DNA from: Planctomycetaceae bacterium
Lineage (GTDB): Bacteria; Planctomycetota; Planctomycetia; Pirellulales; Thermoguttaceae
Length of the DNA stretch: 64,000 nt
Assembly (NCBI GenBank): GCA_012719125.1
Contig: JAAYAY010000311.1
Span: forward strand, 32,939 to 96,938
Direction of reading: 5' to 3'
This document shows, piece after piece, positions 42,591-53,595 of the stretch. Below the pieces are notes generated by a model. That model made no database searches and was not told the origin of the DNA. It was given only the letters and a program-made list of their open reading frames with translations. A program made the translations under genes and the position numbers. The stretch's first letter is position 1; the number at the start of each line of letters is the position of its first letter.

Positions 42591-43028
42591 TGCCGTCACA
42601 CGCCCTTTCTACCACTCCCGGTGATTCGCGATTGCCGTGTCGCCCCCTCGGTTTCCTACGAACTCGGTGTCCATACCGCCATCGAATGGTTTGCCGGACG
42701 CCGATTCGACATTCCAACATTCCACAAGAAGCTACTCTGAGGGAACTCTAGGTTACTCGCCCCGACCGTCAACGATTCCAGGTGGGGGTATTGCAGCACG
42801 ATGCCCCTAGCCTCTCCAGCCCCGCCCCACACTCGAACGAACTGTTACAACCTGAACGAGATGGCCTCGGATCGCCATGAAATACATACCCCGAACGAGG
42901 TATTTCAGGGCGAGTCCTTGGCGTTCAGACCAGGGCCCGCTTATGCTGATTCCAGTGCATCAGGCCCGTGACCGACTTGTCTCAAACGCATTCACACACC
43001 CCCACCAATCCAGAACCAAGGCTCCAAA
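42591..43028. other. Gene-free region upstream of the MoxR operon, with an inverted repeat
   Basis: No gene seen in about 440 bp. A perfect 8-bp inverted repeat TGAAATAC (42878-42885) / GTATTTCA (42900-42907) lies about 125 nt before moxR. GAACGAG occurs twice close by, at 42854-42860 and 42893-42899. This could be an operator for the operon. No clear promoter pair recognised. Confidence 0.4.
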
Positions 43029-44057
<1,029 letters not shown>

Positions 44058-44990
44058 CGGCCCAATCCCACCTCCCGGAGCCGGTGCCATCTCTCGCCTT
44101 TCCGATTTCCTCACCTCGCACGACCTAAGTAAGCTCGCCAGCCTGCAGGTACTCGCCAGACAGGTCGTGGAAGGATTCTGCTCCGGGCTACACCGTTCCC
44201 CCCACAAGGGATTCAGCGTCGAATTCAAGGAGCACCGACAGTATGTCCAGGGGGACGAAGTCCGCTCGATCGACTGGAAGGTCTTCGCCAAGACCGATCG
44301 ACTCTACATCCGCGAGTACGAAGAAGAAACCAACCTCCGTTGCACCATCCTGCTCGACCGCAGCGGGTCGATGGGCTACTGCGGCTCGCGCACAGGAGCG
44401 ATCAGCAAGCACGATTATGCCGTTCGGCTCGCCGCCTGCCTGGCCTACCTGATGTTGCAGCAGCAGGACAGCGTGGGACTGGTGGCGTTCGACAAGCAGG
44501 TGGGCCGCTACATCCCGCCGCGAAGCCGCGCCACCCACCTTCGCGCCATCCTCGGCGAGTTGAGCCGATCGCAGCCGAACCACGAGACGGAGCTTGGCCG
44601 CGTGTTCCACGAACTCGTCCCCAAGATTCACCGCCGCGGGCTGCTGATCGTTCTTTCCGACCTCTTCGGCGACGTCGACGAGTTGCTCAAGGCCCTGGCC
44701 CATTTCCGCCATGCCAAGCATGAAATCATCGTCTTCCAAATCTGGGATCCCGACGAGTTGACCTTCCCCTTCCGGCAATGGACGCGATTCGAATCGCTCG
44801 AAACCCCCGGCAATCGCCGGCTCGTCGACCCGGCTCATCTGCGCGGCGCCTACCTGGAGAACCTCCGGCAGTTCCGTGAGCGGCTCACTGCCGGCTGCTA
44901 CCGCCATCGCATCGACCTGGTCTCCATGACCACCGATCGGCCCTACGCCGACGCCCTCGCCTCCTACCTGGCCATGCGGAGGCGGCTGAA

Positions 44991-47183
44991 ATGACGTTCC
45001 TCAACGGCATCCTGGCGATCGGGGCCGCAGCCGCCGCCATTCCGCTGCTGATTCACCTGCTCAACCGCAGCCGGTTCCGCACGGTCCAGTGGGGCGCCAT
45101 GCACCTGCTCGAGTCGGTGATTCGCACCAACAACCGCCGTCTTCGACTGGAACAACTCCTGTTGCTGCTCGTTCGCTGCGCCATCCCCGCCGTGCTGGCC
45201 GTCTGCTTGGCAAGGCCTGTCCTGACCGGTTGGCAAGCCCTGCCGGGCAATGCTCCCTCGTCCACCGTCTTTCTCCTCGATAACAGCTATTCGATGGACG
45301 CCGTAAGCAACGGGGGCCCCCACTTCGACGAGGCCGTGGACTATGCCTGTGAGATCGCGTCCCATCTCGACCGCCGCTCGGATATCGCCGCGATCACGAC
45401 CGGCGGCGTCCCCACCCCCCTTTTCGACTCGCCCGTCTTCGATTCGCAAATGCTGACCGGTCGCTTGCGCCGGTTGACCGGCGGCTTCGGTGCCAGTGCC
45501 ACCGTCGATTCCCTCGAAGCAGGGCTCGGGACCCTGGCGGGCATGGCCAATGCCAGACGCCATCTGATTGTGATCAGCGACTTCCAGACCGCCGACTGGA
45601 AGGCGCTCACCGGCGAAACGTTTGCCCGGCTTCGCGAACAGATCGACGCCATGACAGTCCGCCCGACGCTGACGCTGCTCAAGGTCGGCAACGAAGTGGA
45701 AGACAACGTCTCCGTCGATTCCATCGATTTCTCCCAAAGGGCCTTGGGCGTCGGCCAAAGTCTGCAACTGCGAGCCAACCTGCAGAATCGCGGCCCCCGG
45801 GCCTATCCGGCCGCCCGCGTTCTGCTCCGTGTCGACGGCAAACCCGAGTCGGCATCGCAGATCGCCTTGGAACCCGGCGCGGCAGCCCAGGTGCTGTTCG
45901 CCTGTCAGTTCAAGACGGCGGGGTCGCACGTCATCGAGGTCGAGGCCGCCGTCGACGATCGGCTAGCCACCGACAACCGGTGCGCCGCCTCCATCCCCGT
46001 GCTCGAAAGGATCGACGTGCTGCTGGTAGACGGTGCCCCGAGTTCCATTCCCCTCGAAGGCGAAACCGATTTCCTGGCCGTCGCCTTGACCCCCTACACG
46101 TTGGGCCGCGTCAAACTCACCGATCTACTGGAAACACGCACGATCGCCGCGAAGGAACTGGACGAACGGGCGATGGCCGGCGCCCGCGTCGTCGTTCTCG
46201 CCAATGTCGCCCGGCTCGCCGACGAACAAGTCAGCGCCCTTGCCGACTATGTCCGCGGCGGCGGCAGCCTGCTGATCTTCCTGGGCAACAAGATCGACAT
46301 GCCCTGGTATAACCAGACCCTGCATTCGGGCGCTTCGCCGCTTCTGCCTATGCCGCTTCTCTCGCTCGAAGGTAACACTCGCGACAACCCGCAAAGTGCG
46401 CGAATCGTCGCCCAGTATTTCGAGCACCCCGCACTCGGACTGTTCAACGATCGCACCAACGGCAACCTGGCCGACGTCGAGATTCGCTCCTGGTATCGCT
46501 TCGGCCCTCTCGAGCAGCCGTCATCCGCCGGGCAGAATCCCGGCGACAGCCCGGACGGCGCTCTCGTCCTGGCGCGGCTTGAAACGGGAGACCCCTTGAT
46601 CGTCCAGCGCCGCTTCGGAGCAGGTGTGGTCCTCCAGGTCGCCACGGCCTGCGATGCCGACTGGTCAACGTTCCCCATGCAGCCCGTATACCTTCCGCTC
46701 GTTCAGCAGTTGGTCACGACCTTGGCCTCCCAGGTGATGCCTTCTCGCAACCTCCAGACCGGCGAACCGTTGACAGCCGTCCTGCCCGGCGATGCCGCGG
46801 GTCTTCCCCTCTCGCTCACATCGCCCGACGGCCTTCGCCATACGGTGCACCCCGTGGCTCGCGGCACAAGCAGCGTCGTCCAATTCGACCGAACGGCCCA
46901 ACCCGGCGTGTATGCGCTCACGAGTTCCGAGGGAGAAACGATCCATTTCGTCGCTCAAGCCCCACGGAACGAATCGGACTTGCGCACGCTCACTCGCGAC
47001 GAGCTTGACGCCGTGGCCGCGGAGTTGGGCGCCGACGTCGTGGAATCTGCCCGAGAATTCCTCGCCTTGGAACGTACGCGGCGGCACGGCCGCGAAATCT
47101 GGCGTCTTCTGCTCCTGGCGCTCCTGCTGCTGATGTTTACCGAACTGTTTCTCCAACAACGTTTTGCCCGGGCCCGACCATGA
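44991..47183 (+). CDS. BatA-like membrane protein with VWA domain
   Basis: Inner-membrane protein of 730 residues. It begins with the BatA/aerotolerance N-terminal domain: a first helix [37 protein letters not shown], and a second helix [24 protein letters not shown] domain follows (about 85-230) with [17 protein letters not shown]. The middle has a CARDB-like beta region and a glutamine amidotransferase-like segment. A C-terminal helix [19 protein letters not shown] anchors it. Coupled by ATGA to both neighbours in the MoxR operon. Confidence 0.85.
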   Translation: MTFLNGILAIGAAAAAIPLLIHLLNRSRFRTVQWGAMHLLESVIRTNNRRLRLEQLLLLLVRCAIPAVLAVCLARPVLTGWQALPGNAPSSTVFLLDNSYSMDAVSNGGPHFDEAVDYACEIASHLDRRSDIAAITTGGVPTPLFDSPVFDSQMLTGRLRRLTGGFGASATVDSLEAGLGTLAGMANARRHLIVISDFQTADWKALTGETFARLREQIDAMTVRPTLTLLKVGNEVEDNVSVDSIDFSQRALGVGQSLQLRANLQNRGPRAYPAARVLLRVDGKPESASQIALEPGAAAQVLFACQFKTAGSHVIEVEAAVDDRLATDNRCAASIPVLERIDVLLVDGAPSSIPLEGETDFLAVALTPYTLGRVKLTDLLETRTIAAKELDERAMAGARVVVLANVARLADEQVSALADYVRGGGSLLIFLGNKIDMPWYNQTLHSGASPLLPMPLLSLEGNTRDNPQSARIVAQYFEHPALGLFNDRTNGNLADVEIRSWYRFGPLEQPSSAGQNPGDSPDGALVLARLETGDPLIVQRRFGAGVVLQVATACDADWSTFPMQPVYLPLVQQLVTTLASQVMPSRNLQTGEPLTAVLPGDAAGLPLSLTSPDGLRHTVHPVARGTSSVVQFDRTAQPGVYALTSSEGETIHFVAQAPRNESDLRTLTRDELDAVAAELGADVVESAREFLALERTRRHGREIWRLLLLALLLLMFTELFLQQRFARARP

Positions 47184-49588
47184 CGAGCATCCGATTCATC
47201 GGCGATGTTCCTCTGTGGCTTGGCGCTCTGGTTGCGCTCGGGGCAGCCGCCGCCGCTTGGCTCTACTACCGCCGCGAGAAACACGACTTGCCGCCGCGAC
47301 TACGGATATGCCTGCCGATGCTGCGCGCCGCTGCCGTTCTTCTGGCAGTGCTCGTTCTGACCGGTCCGGTGCTGCACCACCGGCGTGTGGAGGGCCAACT
47401 CGGCCGCGTGGTTGTCTTTCTCGATGCCTCAACGAGCATGGCGGTCCGCGACCCGCAGATGCCCGAGGCCCGCAAGTTGCTGGTTGCTGAAGGTCAAGGA
47501 ATGCTTCCTTCCGGTCATGCGGATGCGGCGGCCGCAGCGGCGGTCGCCCGCGTCGACGAAACAACGCGTTGGCAACGTGCCGAAAATAGCCTCCTCCACC
47601 CCGACCGGGGCTTGTTGCAGCATCTGGCATCGACCCACGACGTCGAACTGATCGCCCTCAACGGAACCGAAGGCGAGAGCCTTTGGGATCGTTTGAGCTC
47701 CGAAGAACCGCCGGTCAGCCTGAAGGCGTCTCCCGCCGGCCCATTGACCGACCTGGCCTCGGCAATCAGCCGACGCATGGGAGATCGCCCGGCAGGCGGC
47801 CAGACAAATTCTCCGCAGGATTCGGCCGGGCGAACCGCCGTGGTCCTCCTCAGCGACGGTCGCCACAACAGCGGCCCGTCCCCTGTCGAAACTGCCCGGA
47901 TCCTGGCCAGCCAGTCGATCCCGGTCCACACCGTCGGCTACGGCGCAGAACGTGAGCCCCCCGACCTGGCCCTGCTGGATGTGGAGCATCCCGAGACAGT
48001 CTTCCAGAAAGATCGCGTCCGCGGCACGCTCCTCATCAAAGACCAGATGCCGGCAGGCCAGTCGTTCGTCGCCCAGATCGGGCTGGACGACGAGATTCTC
48101 TGGCAGGAACAGCTCACCACGCAGGACGTCCAACTCCGCCGAGTCGAGTTCGATTTCTCCATCGATGAACTGGTAGAAAGCCTGCGAAGCCGGTTCGATC
48201 CCGAAGTGAAACACCATGCCGTTCCGCTCACGCTGCGAGCCGTCCTGGTTCCCGTTGACGGAGAAACGGAGACCTCCAACAACGAGGCCGAGATGCGGTT
48301 GGCGGCAATCACCCAGAGCTACCGCGTTCTGATCGTCGATGGCCGATCCCGGTGGGAAACCCGCTACCTTCGCAACGTCTTCGATCGCGACGAGCAGTGG
48401 GATGTCAACACCATTCTGGTTGGGCCCGGCACCGACCAGCAGACGTTGCCCCGGGGCGATGCGCCCGACCGCTTCCCTGCCGACCGCGGGGCCCTGTTCC
48501 AGTACGACCTGATTGTGCTCGGCGACGTTCCGCAGGATGTCTTCAACGAAAACGAACCCCAGTGGATTCGCGAGTTCGTCGAGCTGCGCGGCGGCGGGCT
48601 CGTCTTCATCGACGGCAGCCGAGGCCACCTTCAGTTTCGAGAAGTCCATCCCCTGGCTCCCCTTCTGCCCGTGACTCGGTTGGACGGCGCAGCCACTTCA
48701 ACTCCTGCGCAACTTCGCCTGACGCCAACCGGTTCGAATCGGAACGCGTTGATGCTCGCTCCGACCAAGGCAGACAACGAACGCTTGTGGCAGGAACTGC
48801 CCCCGCCCCGGGTGATGGTCTCCGCCGAAGCCCTGCCCGGAACGGAAACCCTGGTGGAGGCCGTCGTTGGCGAGCAGACGTTGCCGGTCATGGTCACCCG
48901 CAGTTTCGGCGCCGGCCGCGTGTTCTACTCGGCGACCGACGAAACCTGGCGTTGGCGCTACAAAGCCGCCGACACATACCACCAGCGCTTCTGGAACCAG
49001 GTGGCCCAGTGGGTCATGCCGCGTCCCTTCACCGTGAGTGACGACTACGTCTCTCTCGACGCCGGACCGCCGACTTACGCCGCCGGTGAAGCCGCCGACA
49101 TTCGCGTCCGACTCAGAGGCGTCGATGGGCGTCCTGTGACCGACGCCACGGTCGACGCCCTCCTCTGGCAGGACGGCCGTATCGTGTCGACCGTCACCCT
49201 CGCCCCCGACGACAACCAGAGCGGCATCTACCGCGGACGTACCGGCCCCCTCGCCGAGGGACAGTACGAAGTGAGCGTTCGCGCCTCGGGCTTCAGTAAC
49301 GACGCCCTGCGGGCGCGAACCGGGTTCCTCGTCCAACCACCCAAGAGCCGCGAACGGGAACTCGTCTCCTGCAATGATGAGCTGCTCGAAGAAATCGCCC
49401 GCAGCTCCGGCGGCACATTCATGCGCGAGGAGCAAGCCGGCGAACTGGCCGATCTGCTGATCCCCCTGAGCAGCGGGCGAATCATCGAATCCGACACCCT
49501 CCTGTGGCAGAGCTATTGGTGGTTCGCCGCCATCGTTCTCCTGCTGTCGATAGAATGGCTGCTACGAAAACGCGCCGGCCTCCTCTAA
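47180..49588 (+). CDS. VWA-domain membrane protein of the MoxR operon
   Basis: Inner-membrane protein of 802 residues. Two N-terminal helices (about 10-28 and 45-65) precede a VWA domain with MIDAS VVVFLDASTSMAV and the later TAVVLLSDGRHNSGPSPVET. A glutamine amidotransferase-like segment with ELRGGGLVFIDGSRGHL lies around 470-600 and an Ig-like region follows. A C-terminal helix (YWWFAAIVLLLSIEWLLRK) ends the protein. Start overlaps the previous stop (ATGA). Likely works with the MoxR, DUF58 and BatA-like proteins at the membrane; the process is unknown. Confidence 0.82.
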   Translation: MTSIRFIGDVPLWLGALVALGAAAAAWLYYRREKHDLPPRLRICLPMLRAAAVLLAVLVLTGPVLHHRRVEGQLGRVVVFLDASTSMAVRDPQMPEARKLLVAEGQGMLPSGHADAAAAAAVARVDETTRWQRAENSLLHPDRGLLQHLASTHDVELIALNGTEGESLWDRLSSEEPPVSLKASPAGPLTDLASAISRRMGDRPAGGQTNSPQDSAGRTAVVLLSDGRHNSGPSPVETARILASQSIPVHTVGYGAEREPPDLALLDVEHPETVFQKDRVRGTLLIKDQMPAGQSFVAQIGLDDEILWQEQLTTQDVQLRRVEFDFSIDELVESLRSRFDPEVKHHAVPLTLRAVLVPVDGETETSNNEAEMRLAAITQSYRVLIVDGRSRWETRYLRNVFDRDEQWDVNTILVGPGTDQQTLPRGDAPDRFPADRGALFQYDLIVLGDVPQDVFNENEPQWIREFVELRGGGLVFIDGSRGHLQFREVHPLAPLLPVTRLDGAATSTPAQLRLTPTGSNRNALMLAPTKADNERLWQELPPPRVMVSAEALPGTETLVEAVVGEQTLPVMVTRSFGAGRVFYSATDETWRWRYKAADTYHQRFWNQVAQWVMPRPFTVSDDYVSLDAGPPTYAAGEAADIRVRLRGVDGRPVTDATVDALLWQDGRIVSTVTLAPDDNQSGIYRGRTGPLAEGQYEVSVRASGFSNDALRARTGFLVQPPKSRERELVSCNDELLEEIARSSGGTFMREEQAGELADLLIPLSSGRIIESDTLLWQSYWWFAAIVLLLSIEWLLRKRAGLL

Positions 49589-49697
49589 AGAAAACGTGGG
49601 TTGGCTCTCCAGAGCCGACCACAAGCCCCGCCGGAAAATCGCAACTCCGAAACTCGCGTTTCCGGTTGGCGTGGTGGGGAGACCTTCTCGAAAAATC

Positions 49698-49746
49698 GAC
49701 AATCGTCAATTTTCTCCTTGACAATATTGACAACCGTCGATATTCT
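49698..49746 (+). promoter_or_regulatory. Sigma-70 promoter with two BlaI-type operator dyads
   Basis: A -35 TTGACA (49718-49723) and a -10 TATTCT (49741-49746) are spaced by exactly 17 bp. Two copies of GACAAYCGTC, an imperfect GAC-N4-GTC palindrome, lie at 49698-49707 (just upstream of the -35) and 49729-49738 (in the spacer), 31 bp apart, about three helical turns. The next gene encodes a BlaI-family repressor, so these are its probable autoregulatory operators. Confidence 0.7.
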
Positions 49747-49814
49747 ACATTTCGCGGATTGGCACGGCGGTGTTTTGGCCCGCGGGATTTGTGCTGTTGA
49801 CCGGAGGAAGAACG

Positions 49815-50237
49815 GTGGTGGAACAGTCTCTGCCCGACGCGGAGTTGGACGTTCTGTCCTGTCTGTGGGAACGAGGTCCGCAGACGGTACGCGAGCTTCG
49901 GAACGTGTTGGCAGATCGCCGGCCCTTGGCCCATGCGTCGATCTGCACGTTGCTGGGGCGGCTGGAGTCGAAGGGGCTCGTCCGGCGTGAGAAGGCGACC
50001 ACGGGGAAGGCCTTCGTCTATCACTCCTCGGTACCGGCGGGAAAGGCGAAGCGGCGGCTCGCCCACGACCTGCTCGACCGGGTCTTCGGCGGCAACGGCG
50101 CCCAACTGATGGCCTCGCTGTTCGAAGGCCGCCGCCCTTCACGCGAAGAAATCGGGCAATTGGAGTCGCTTCTGGAGGAACTCAAGGCGGATCCGTCGGT
50201 GACGAAGGGTGGGAAGCATCGAAAGGGGAAGTCATGA
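49815..50237 (+). CDS. BlaI/MecI-family transcriptional repressor
   Basis: Winged-helix repressor of 140 residues, cleaved or released when its partner M56 protease is activated in known systems. The product has LPDAELDVLSCLWERGPQTV, ASICTLLGRLESKGLVRREK and a C-terminal dimerisation helix region. The start is a GTG at 49815 or the adjacent GTG at 49818, with GGAGGA 6-7 nt upstream; an ATG at 49770 would add residues with no family match. It overlaps the M56 gene by ATGA. Likely represses its own promoter (49718-49746). Confidence 0.93.
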   Translation: MVEQSLPDAELDVLSCLWERGPQTVRELRNVLADRRPLAHASICTLLGRLESKGLVRREKATTGKAFVYHSSVPAGKAKRRLAHDLLDRVFGGNGAQLMASLFEGRRPSREEIGQLESLLEELKADPSVTKGGKHRKGKS

Positions 50238-52300
50238 CTACGGTGGTGAATGCGTGGGGAAACCTGATATTTCACGCGGCATGGCAGGCCGCGGTCGTCG
50301 CGGCAGTAATCCTCGTCACCGTCCGGCTGGGCCACCGCTGGCCGGCGCCGATCCGCTACGGGCTGCTGCTCGTCGCCTTGGCCAAGTTCGCTCTGCCGCC
50401 GATTATCGCCGCGCCCTCGGGCCTGTTCAGCCATTGGGGGCCGCACACGGACGCGGTCGGACAGATGGCCGTCGCGCCGCTTCCGGCCGTGGAGTCGCTC
50501 GAACCGGTTGAGATCCGGCAAGTGGCGTCCTCCTTGCCTGCCGTGTCGCAGGCCGTGCCGCGGCCGTGGAACTGGACGGCCGCACTGTTGGTCGTTCATC
50601 TTCTCGGCATGGTTATCGTTGCCGCGTGGCTTGCGATGCAGTGGCTGCGCCTGCGGCAGTTGCAGGCATCGGCTCGTGAGGTTGCTGATGAAAGCACCCG
50701 CGAGCGATTCAAACGCCTTGCTGTTCTATTGGGTATGCGGCGTTCCGTGCGATTGCTCGTCGGGGCGGGAGACAGCGTGCCCTGTTCCTTCGGCCTGCTG
50801 CGTCCTGTGGTGATCGTGCCGAAGTCGCTGATTCGGGATCCGGCCGGCGATCTCGACCGAGTGCTTGCCCACGAGCTGGCCCATCATCGCCGCGGCGACC
50901 TGTGGGTCAACGCCGCCCAACTCGCCCTGTTTGCCGTCTGGTGGTTCCACCCGCTGTATTGGTTGTTGCATCGGTCGCTGCGTGCCGTCCGTGAGGACTG
51001 CTGCGACGATCTGATGCTGGCCACGCTGATTGCCGCACCGAGCGACTATTGCGAAACAATCCTACGAGTGGCTTCCACCGAACGGCGCACCGGTCCCCTG
51101 GCAATCGCCTCCAGCATGGCCGACTATCCCCACCCGCTGGAGAAACGTTTTCGGCGGATCATGGATGGGTCGTTGAGGCGGTCGGTACGGCTGGGATGGT
51201 TGGGACTGGCGGCGCTGGTCGTCGTGGCGGCCGTTCTGCTGCCGGGGGCACGGGCTGCAAACGATGCCGGCATCGACGTTGCTTCCGAAGCGGAAGGCAA
51301 AGTGGCGGAAGAAATCACTGAGCCCGCACAGGCGGATAGGACAACGTCGAGTGAAACGTTGTGGCTGGGCAAGCCGAGAACAGTCGCAGGCCGCGTCGTC
51401 GACGAATCGAGCATGCCCGTCGCCGGAGCGAAACTCTGGCTGCCCGTGCACTGGACGGCCGACGGGCCGCTGGTCGCAAAGGCCACGGCAGACGATCGCG
51501 ATCCACTCGAACTCCTTCAAGGCGTCGAGCGGATTCGGAACGCCTTTCCCCGCCCGATCCTGATTCATATCGATACGCACTACAAGGACGAAAGTGTCGA
51601 CAATACCCACCGCAACGAAGTGATCTTCCAGGGCGAACGCTATCGCTTTCGAGGGATCAGCAACCGTCGCGTGAACGCCTGCTCCATCTTCGACGGCGAG
51701 CAAGCGATGAACTACGACGGAATGGGAAGTTGCACGATTCGATCCCCGTCGAACTGGACCACGGACTATCTGTTCGACCCCAGGACCTTGGGGCTGACGA
51801 CCGTTCTACGACCGGCGAAAGACGTTGCCGCCTGCCTGGCGTACCGGGAGGCCAAAGACGTCCGGTTGCTGGGAAGCGAGAAAATCGCCGGGCGAGATGC
51901 GTGGCATGTGCGCGTTGTCGACAAGTTCGACCAGCAACTCGATTTCTGGATCGAAATGCCGAACTACCGGGTCGCGAAGTCCGAGTTCCGGTTGGGAAAG
52001 ATCTACCGCGTCGCGCTTTCGGAATGGAGCAGCGGCGGAGTACTCCCAACGAGTGTGGCGACCAAGGAGTACTATTCGGGTCGTCTTCTCTGGGAATGGA
52101 CGTTGAAGGCCTCAAAACTGGCGGAACTTGCCGAGCTCCCTCCGGGCATCTGGACCCTTGAGGGGCTCGATCTGCCCGTGGGAACACCGGTTGTGAAGCT
52201 ATTTGAAACGCCGGTTGATAAGGTCACCGGCGAACGGATCGGCTACTGGGACGGCACCGGCCTATCCGATTTGCCTGGAAAGAAGGCGCCTTCCGACTGA
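50234..52300 (+). CDS. BlaR1-type M56 peptidase fused to a LolA-like domain
   Basis: Membrane zinc protease of 688 residues, predicted sensor for the adjacent BlaI repressor. Helices near 12-32, 38-55 and 118-138 precede the M56 core with the zinc motif LAHELAHHRRGDLWVN (about 213-228) and REDCCDDLMLA. A further helix (LGWLGLAALVVVAAVLLPGA, near 317-336) leads to the outside. There a short carboxypeptidase-regulatory-like start (GRVVDESSMPVAGAKLWLP) breaks off after about 35 residues and is followed by a domain of about 230 residues that resembles lipoprotein-carrier (LolA-like) folds. The usual penicillin-binding sensor is absent, so the ligand is not a beta-lactam by this evidence. Confidence 0.85.
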   Translation: MTTVVNAWGNLIFHAAWQAAVVAAVILVTVRLGHRWPAPIRYGLLLVALAKFALPPIIAAPSGLFSHWGPHTDAVGQMAVAPLPAVESLEPVEIRQVASSLPAVSQAVPRPWNWTAALLVVHLLGMVIVAAWLAMQWLRLRQLQASAREVADESTRERFKRLAVLLGMRRSVRLLVGAGDSVPCSFGLLRPVVIVPKSLIRDPAGDLDRVLAHELAHHRRGDLWVNAAQLALFAVWWFHPLYWLLHRSLRAVREDCCDDLMLATLIAAPSDYCETILRVASTERRTGPLAIASSMADYPHPLEKRFRRIMDGSLRRSVRLGWLGLAALVVVAAVLLPGARAANDAGIDVASEAEGKVAEEITEPAQADRTTSSETLWLGKPRTVAGRVVDESSMPVAGAKLWLPVHWTADGPLVAKATADDRDPLELLQGVERIRNAFPRPILIHIDTHYKDESVDNTHRNEVIFQGERYRFRGISNRRVNACSIFDGEQAMNYDGMGSCTIRSPSNWTTDYLFDPRTLGLTTVLRPAKDVAACLAYREAKDVRLLGSEKIAGRDAWHVRVVDKFDQQLDFWIEMPNYRVAKSEFRLGKIYRVALSEWSSGGVLPTSVATKEYYSGRLLWEWTLKASKLAELAELPPGIWTLEGLDLPVGTPVVKLFETPVDKVTGERIGYWDGTGLSDLPGKKAPSD

Positions 52301-52310
52301 GCGAGAGCAA

Positions 52311-52547
52311 TTACGTATTCGCGTGCTGCGTGTCCGCACGCTCCGCCTGCCACTCCTCGTGGTGCGCCAGGCACTTCAAACACACGGGCCAGCCGTCAAC
52401 CTGCTCGACCTTGCGGACCCAGAGGTCGCACTGGCTGCAGCGATACCGCCAGACCCCGTAGCGGACATGGCGGGCCGTATTCTCGTCTTCCAGCGTGAAG
52501 CCGTACGCAATCCGTTGCTCGTCCGTCAACAGATCCGGAATCGCCAT
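52311..52547 (-). CDS. Small zinc-ribbon protein
   Basis: 78-residue protein of unknown function. Two CxxC pairs, YRCSQC and VCLKC, about 20 residues apart, would bind zinc. The start ATG at 52547 has GGGAGG 7 nt upstream. The sequence begins MAIPDLLTDEQRIAYGFTLE, which is unlike a signal peptide. It converges on the M56 gene with 10 nt between stops. Confidence 0.75.
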   Translation of the reverse strand: MAIPDLLTDEQRIAYGFTLEDENTARHVRYGVWRYRCSQCDLWVRKVEQVDGWPVCLKCLAHHEEWQAERADTQHANT

Positions 52548-52733
52548 GGCCGTGCCTCCCAAACGCGAGAGCGGGTGACGAGAAAACTCCTGTTGCTTAT
52601 TCTATACCCTACCTTATTCGCCAGTACCGCCCGGTTGAGGGAAGTGCTCTGCGAATCGATGCGGTTTAGAAGAGACAAAACCGTGTGGTTACCCAGGCAG
52701 GAGACGCCGGTCCATCCAGTTTCCTGCACGCGT

Positions 52734-53429
52734 TCAACCGCCCGGCCACGGAATGGGCGGGGGGAGTTGCAGTGCAGAACGCGAACTGGCGAGAACCGGC
52801 TGCGCATGGGCCGTCTGAAAGAGTTCCCAGCCGCGGGCCGTTGGGGTGAAGGTGAAAACGGCCGACCCGAGTCCGTAAATGCTCGTGCCGAACTGTCCGC
52901 CACGATCGTACTGGATCGCCCGAGCGGCACCAGGGGCAAATTCCAGTCGCTGGCCCGGCTGGAGCGTGTAGGGTTTGTCATCGACGACAAATCGGATCGC
53001 TACCTGGTTCCCCGCAGGGTGGACCACGTGAATGCCGTTCGGCCAGACCGACGCCGCGCCGGTGGAAACCAACGCCGCCGACGGGCTGCTGTTGGTCGGC
53101 AAGGGGTTGCTGGGGATGCTGGCGTAGCTCGACGGATAGGTGGCTCCAGAATAGCTGGGGGTCGCATAGGTGGCGGTCCCTCGGCCTAGCCGCCCGCGGA
53201 CGGTTGTCATGGGGCGCCGAACGGCCGAGACCAGCGGGCGGTCGCGGAGGCCGCCGAGCGCCTCGGCCGCCTGCAATCCGCCTTGTACCCACGCGCCGAT
53301 CCACTCTTCCGTCGTCGGCAACTGGATGCCTCCGCCGGACGGCTGAGCCATGGCAATCGAACCGGTCAACAGCAGGGCGGCAACGCTCGTTCCGCCCAAG
53401 ACACACCTTCGAAGGAGTGAGACAAACAT
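52734..53429 (-). CDS. Secreted protein of unknown function
   Basis: Exported protein of 231 residues. The ATG at 53429 has GGAGGG 4 nt upstream and gives a signal peptide (MFVSLLRRCVLGGTSVAALL, cleavage near SIAMA). A Ser/Thr/Pro-rich stretch lies at 75-120. The C-terminal part has a WPNGIHVVHPAGNQVAIRF block and YTLQPGQRLEFAPGAARAIQ, suggesting a small beta domain. No family recognised. In-frame codons upstream to 53582 are rejected for lack of a ribosome binding site. Confidence 0.72.
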   Translation of the reverse strand: MFVSLLRRCVLGGTSVAALLLTGSIAMAQPSGGGIQLPTTEEWIGAWVQGGLQAAEALGGLRDRPLVSAVRRPMTTVRGRLGRGTATYATPSYSGATYPSSYASIPSNPLPTNSSPSAALVSTGAASVWPNGIHVVHPAGNQVAIRFVVDDKPYTLQPGQRLEFAPGAARAIQYDRGGQFGTSIYGLGSAVFTFTPTARGWELFQTAHAQPVLASSRSALQLPPPIPWPGG

Positions 53430-53595
53430 GGACGGACCCTCCCGGTTGAGCAATGGACCAACGGTGTCAACGTTTCCATGCCCAACGGGCGGGCGCGCCC
53501 GACAGGTGTGGGAAGAAGATTGTGGCATTGCCCAGCCGGTTGATCTGTTGAGAGACACCCCCGCGACGGGCGGACGGCACAACGGAGTGTGCCTG

